Part shown: one piece after another, positions 6,013-7,250 of the stretch
Layout of the letters: the number at the start of each line of letters is the position of its first letter
Numbering within the stretch: position 1 is the stretch's first letter
Source: DATGFB01 sp032160545
GTDB taxonomy: Bacteria > Actinomycetota > Actinomycetes > Mycobacteriales > Jatrophihabitantaceae
Direction: 5' to 3'
Assembly (NCBI GenBank): GCA_032160545.1
Contig: JAVHVN010000066.1
Location: 1-7,250 of the forward strand
DNA: 7,250 bases
Position numbers and translations under genes: made by a program
The notes under the pieces: model-generated
What the model was told of the DNA's origin: nothing
Databases searched by the model: none
What the model saw: the letters and a program-made list of their open reading frames with translations, nothing else

Positions 6013-6080
6013 TGCGCCGCTTTCGCGGCGACTTTCAGCTGCGCGGTGAAGATCTCGGGCGAGGTGAACGCCTTGGCCAT
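6009..6080 (-). CDS. Very short ORF overlapping the hutI start; possible leader peptide or gene remnant
   Basis: From the ATG at 6080 this encodes 23 aa, MAKAFTSPEIF followed by TAQLKVAAKAAQ. Its TGA overlaps the hutI GTG as GTGA. Of 23 sense codons about 21 end in G or C, so it looks like real coding sequence. The frame stays open further left to a GTG at 6137 (42 aa in all, adding a Cys-rich MSVSHVLGGCVLCCDQQIP), but codon bias falls there and an in-frame TAA stops it shortly before. No good ribosome-binding site is seen for either start. I do not recognise the peptide. It could be the surviving C-terminal end of a gene once upstream of hutI, or a small peptide whose translation drives hutI. 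Neither is proven. Confidence 0.35.
   Translation of the reverse strand: MAKAFTSPEIFTAQLKVAAKAAQ
6015..6030 (-). promoter_or_regulatory. GAAA-loop hairpin over the hutI ribosome-binding region
   Basis: On the minus strand CGCCGC, loop GAAA and GCGGCG form a perfect 6-bp stem closed by a GNRA-type tetraloop, ending two bases before the hutI GTG. It fills the place where a ribosome-binding site should be; the only weak candidate, GAAAG, lies partly in the loop. The bases also encode AAKAA at the end of the short upstream frame. A ribosome translating that frame would open the hairpin, so coupling is a reasonable inference. Confidence 0.45.
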
Positions 6081-6204
6081 CGGGATCTGCTGGTCACAGC
6101 ACAAGACGCAACCCCCCAACACATGAGAAACAGACACCCGTGCTGATGAACGTTAATCCGTCCGCGCAGACCCTGACCGGCTTGCGTCGCCCGCTGCCGC
6201 ACAT
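6081..6204. other. Upstream region of hutI, lower GC, no clear gene
   Basis: This stretch of 124 bp has more A and T than its surroundings. Minus-strand TAACGT (positions 6150-6155) fits the TAnnnT -10 pattern and could start a transcript for the short ORF and hutI near 6142. No matching -35 is visible. A run of six C (six G on the minus strand) lies near 6111-6116. No tRNA, other RNA gene or convincing plus-strand gene is seen here. Confidence 0.3.
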
Positions 6205-6220
6205 CGGGCCCCTGACCGGC
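6171..6220 (+). repeat. 11-bp direct repeat CCCTGACCGGC, two copies
   Basis: CCCTGACCGGC occurs at 6171-6181 and again at 6210-6220, 39 bp apart start to start. The second copy is part of the left arm of the terminator hairpin, so the first copy could in principle pair with the same right arm. It may be a local duplication. Confidence 0.4.
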
Positions 6221-6243
6221 GGGTGACGCCGGCCAGGGGCCCG
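6205..6243 (-). terminator. Strong terminator-type hairpin after the phosphoesterase gene
   Basis: CGGGCCCCTG (6205-6214) pairs perfectly with CAGGGGCCCG (6234-6243). After one A-C mismatch the stem goes on with CCGGCG (6216-6221) pairing with CGCCGG (6227-6232) around a 5-base loop. That gives 16 base pairs, nearly all G-C, within 39 bases. It begins about 20 bases beyond the stop of the minus-strand phosphoesterase gene, so it most likely ends that transcript. No T-run follows on either strand, as is usual for GC-rich actinobacterial hairpins. It would also shield hutI from read-through. Confidence 0.75.
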
Positions 6244-6263
6244 TGCATTGCGCTCAGGTCAGA

Positions 6264-7250
6264 TCAGTTGGCATCCGTCGATCCGAAGTAGGCGCCGGGC
6301 ACCTGGTCCGGCGTCAGGATCTTGGAGTCACCCGGGTAGGGCGTGGACCAGTTGTGCGTCTGGTACCAGGTGAAGCGGTTCATCTGCTCGTTGTTGGCGT
6401 AGTCCGGCTTGGCGCCCGGACCGGTCAGATGCTGCTGCGACTGCCACTGCGTCCACTGCGTCGCCACCGTCTGCATGGTGGCGGGCACCGTGGCCACCGT
6501 CTGGGCCGGGGCCGCGGCCGGGTTCTGCGCCGCGGGAACGTCCGCGCCACAGCTGGGCAGCTTGCTCCCCGTGAGTCCCAGCGTCAGCGAGGTGCGGTTC
6601 GGCACCGCGTTGAACGGCGTGTAATCCGGCGTGCTGGTGAACGCACCGGCCATCGGGGAGGCCGCGGTGTCCATCTGGTTCATCGGGTGGATGCCGAGGA
6701 TCTGCTCGATGGTGCGGTCCATGGTGATCTGCGAGTAGTAGTGGCTGTCCACCGCACCGTGCTGCGCCCAGGGGCTGATGATCTGGACCGGGGCACGGTG
6801 ACCGTCAACGTGGTCCGAGCCGGCCTGGGAGTCGTCCTCGACCACGAAGATCGCCGAGTCCTTCCAGTACGAACTGTGCGTGATGGTGTCGACCATCCGG
6901 CCGACCGCGAGGTCGTTGTCGGCGACCGCACCAGCGGCACTCACCGGACCACCGGTGTGGTCGTTGGAGAACCAGAACATGTTGAGGTCGGCCGGACCGT
7001 TCTTCTTGACGTCCTGCTGCCAGATCTGCTCCTTGTAGATGTCCGGGACGTTGAGGTCGAACAGTGGGAAGCCCTGCACCGACACCGCGTTCAACGACGG
7101 GATCGACGATCCGGTCGTGATCGGGTACGCCGTGGGTGCCCCGGTCGCGGCCATGGTCTTGGTGTCGCAGTACAGGTTCTGCCAGCTCGCGCCGGCCGGC
7201 TTGCTCTCGATCGACTGGAACTCGCCGAAGTCCTTGACGGTCTTGCCCGC
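6264..7250 (-). CDS. Phosphoesterase / alkaline phosphatase family protein, C-terminal part (start beyond window)
   Basis: The frame is open to the right edge, so only the last 328 residues are seen. An ATG at 7154 is internal: 32 in-frame codons precede it within the window. Residues below are counted from the edge. The protein belongs to the alkaline-phosphatase superfamily, phosphoesterase type. It shows FSNDHTGG (94-101; Asp97, His98), AIFVVEDDSQAGSDHVDGHR (133-152), APVQIISPWAQ (153-163), DSHYYSQ (168-174) and TIEQILGIHPMNQMD (180-194). This set is typical of proteins annotated as bifunctional YncE family/alkaline phosphatase family protein, which carry an N-terminal beta-propeller that would lie outside the window. 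The Asp and His residues are probable metal ligands. The tail after about residue 235 is rich in Ala, Pro, Gln and Thr and then Trp-containing. Secretion is likely for the family, but the signal peptide is not visible. The substrate is unknown. Confidence 0.88.
   Translation of the reverse strand, partial: AGKTVKDFGEFQSIESKPAGASWQNLYCDTKTMAATGAPTAYPITTGSSIPSLNAVSVQGFPLFDLNVPDIYKEQIWQQDVKKNGPADLNMFWFSNDHTGGPVSAAGAVADNDLAVGRMVDTITHSSYWKDSAIFVVEDDSQAGSDHVDGHRAPVQIISPWAQHGAVDSHYYSQITMDRTIEQILGIHPMNQMDTAASPMAGAFTSTPDYTPFNAVPNRTSLTLGLTGSKLPSCGADVPAAQNPAAAPAQTVATVPATMQTVATQWTQWQSQQHLTGPGAKPDYANNEQMNRFTWYQTHNWSTPYPGDSKILTPDQVPGAYFGSTDAN

Noticed and set aside
5488..6049. Plus-strand open frames opposite the start of hutI.
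   Set aside because: They lie antisense to the hutI metal-binding region and show no family features.
6264..7154. A complete phosphoesterase gene starting at the ATG at 7154.
   Set aside because: The frame stays open with clear protein character to the window edge, so this Met is internal and the gene is only partly present.
1..7250. CRISPR array, insertion sequence, phage, tRNA/rRNA or defence system.
   Set aside because: No regularly spaced repeats, transposase or integrase motifs, tRNA-like folds or defence-protein signatures were seen by eye.

Overview
The window is about 7.25 kb of very GC-rich DNA with strong G/C bias at third codon positions. Its gene content and order point to a high-GC Actinomycetota (actinobacterium). 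The genus cannot be fixed from the sequence. Positions 6 to 4810 match the conserved block that lies near the replication origin in many actinobacteria (in Mycobacterium tuberculosis the order is ppiA, PH-domain protein, crgA, DUF881 protein, trpG, pknB).

Left part (6-1449, plus strand): ppiA, a cytoplasmic cyclophilin, is followed 7 bp later by a rhomboid intramembrane serine protease with an N-terminal zinc-finger-like module. Next (1481-2236, minus strand) come a small two-helix PH-domain membrane protein and, upstream of it, crgA, a division protein. crgA diverges from the next operon across a 106-bp intergenic region that holds overlapping divergent -10-like hexamers between the arms of an inverted repeat.

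Central operon (2343-4810, plus strand): a DUF881 membrane protein, a class E sortase, a 53-aa single-span membrane protein and a glutamine amidotransferase (pabA/trpG). They are packed with gaps of 12 and 0 bp and a 4-bp ATGA overlap, so they are probably co-transcribed and partly translationally coupled.

Right part (4816-7250, minus strand): the expected PASTA kinase gene pknB does not follow pabA. Instead hutI (imidazolonepropionase, histidine degradation) lies tail-to-tail with pabA, 5 bp away. A very short ORF overlaps the hutI start, and a hairpin with a GAAA loop covers the hutI ribosome-binding region. A strong 39-nt hairpin (6205-6243) then marks the end of a gene running off the right edge, the C-terminal part of a phosphoesterase/alkaline-phosphatase-superfamily protein.

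The genes as a whole are recognisable, and I see no clear evidence of a wholly new system, phage, IS element, CRISPR array or RNA gene. The points most worth a second look are the break in conserved gene order after pabA, the overlapping small ORF and hairpin at the hutI start, the crgA/DUF881 divergent control region, and the easily missed 53-aa gene.
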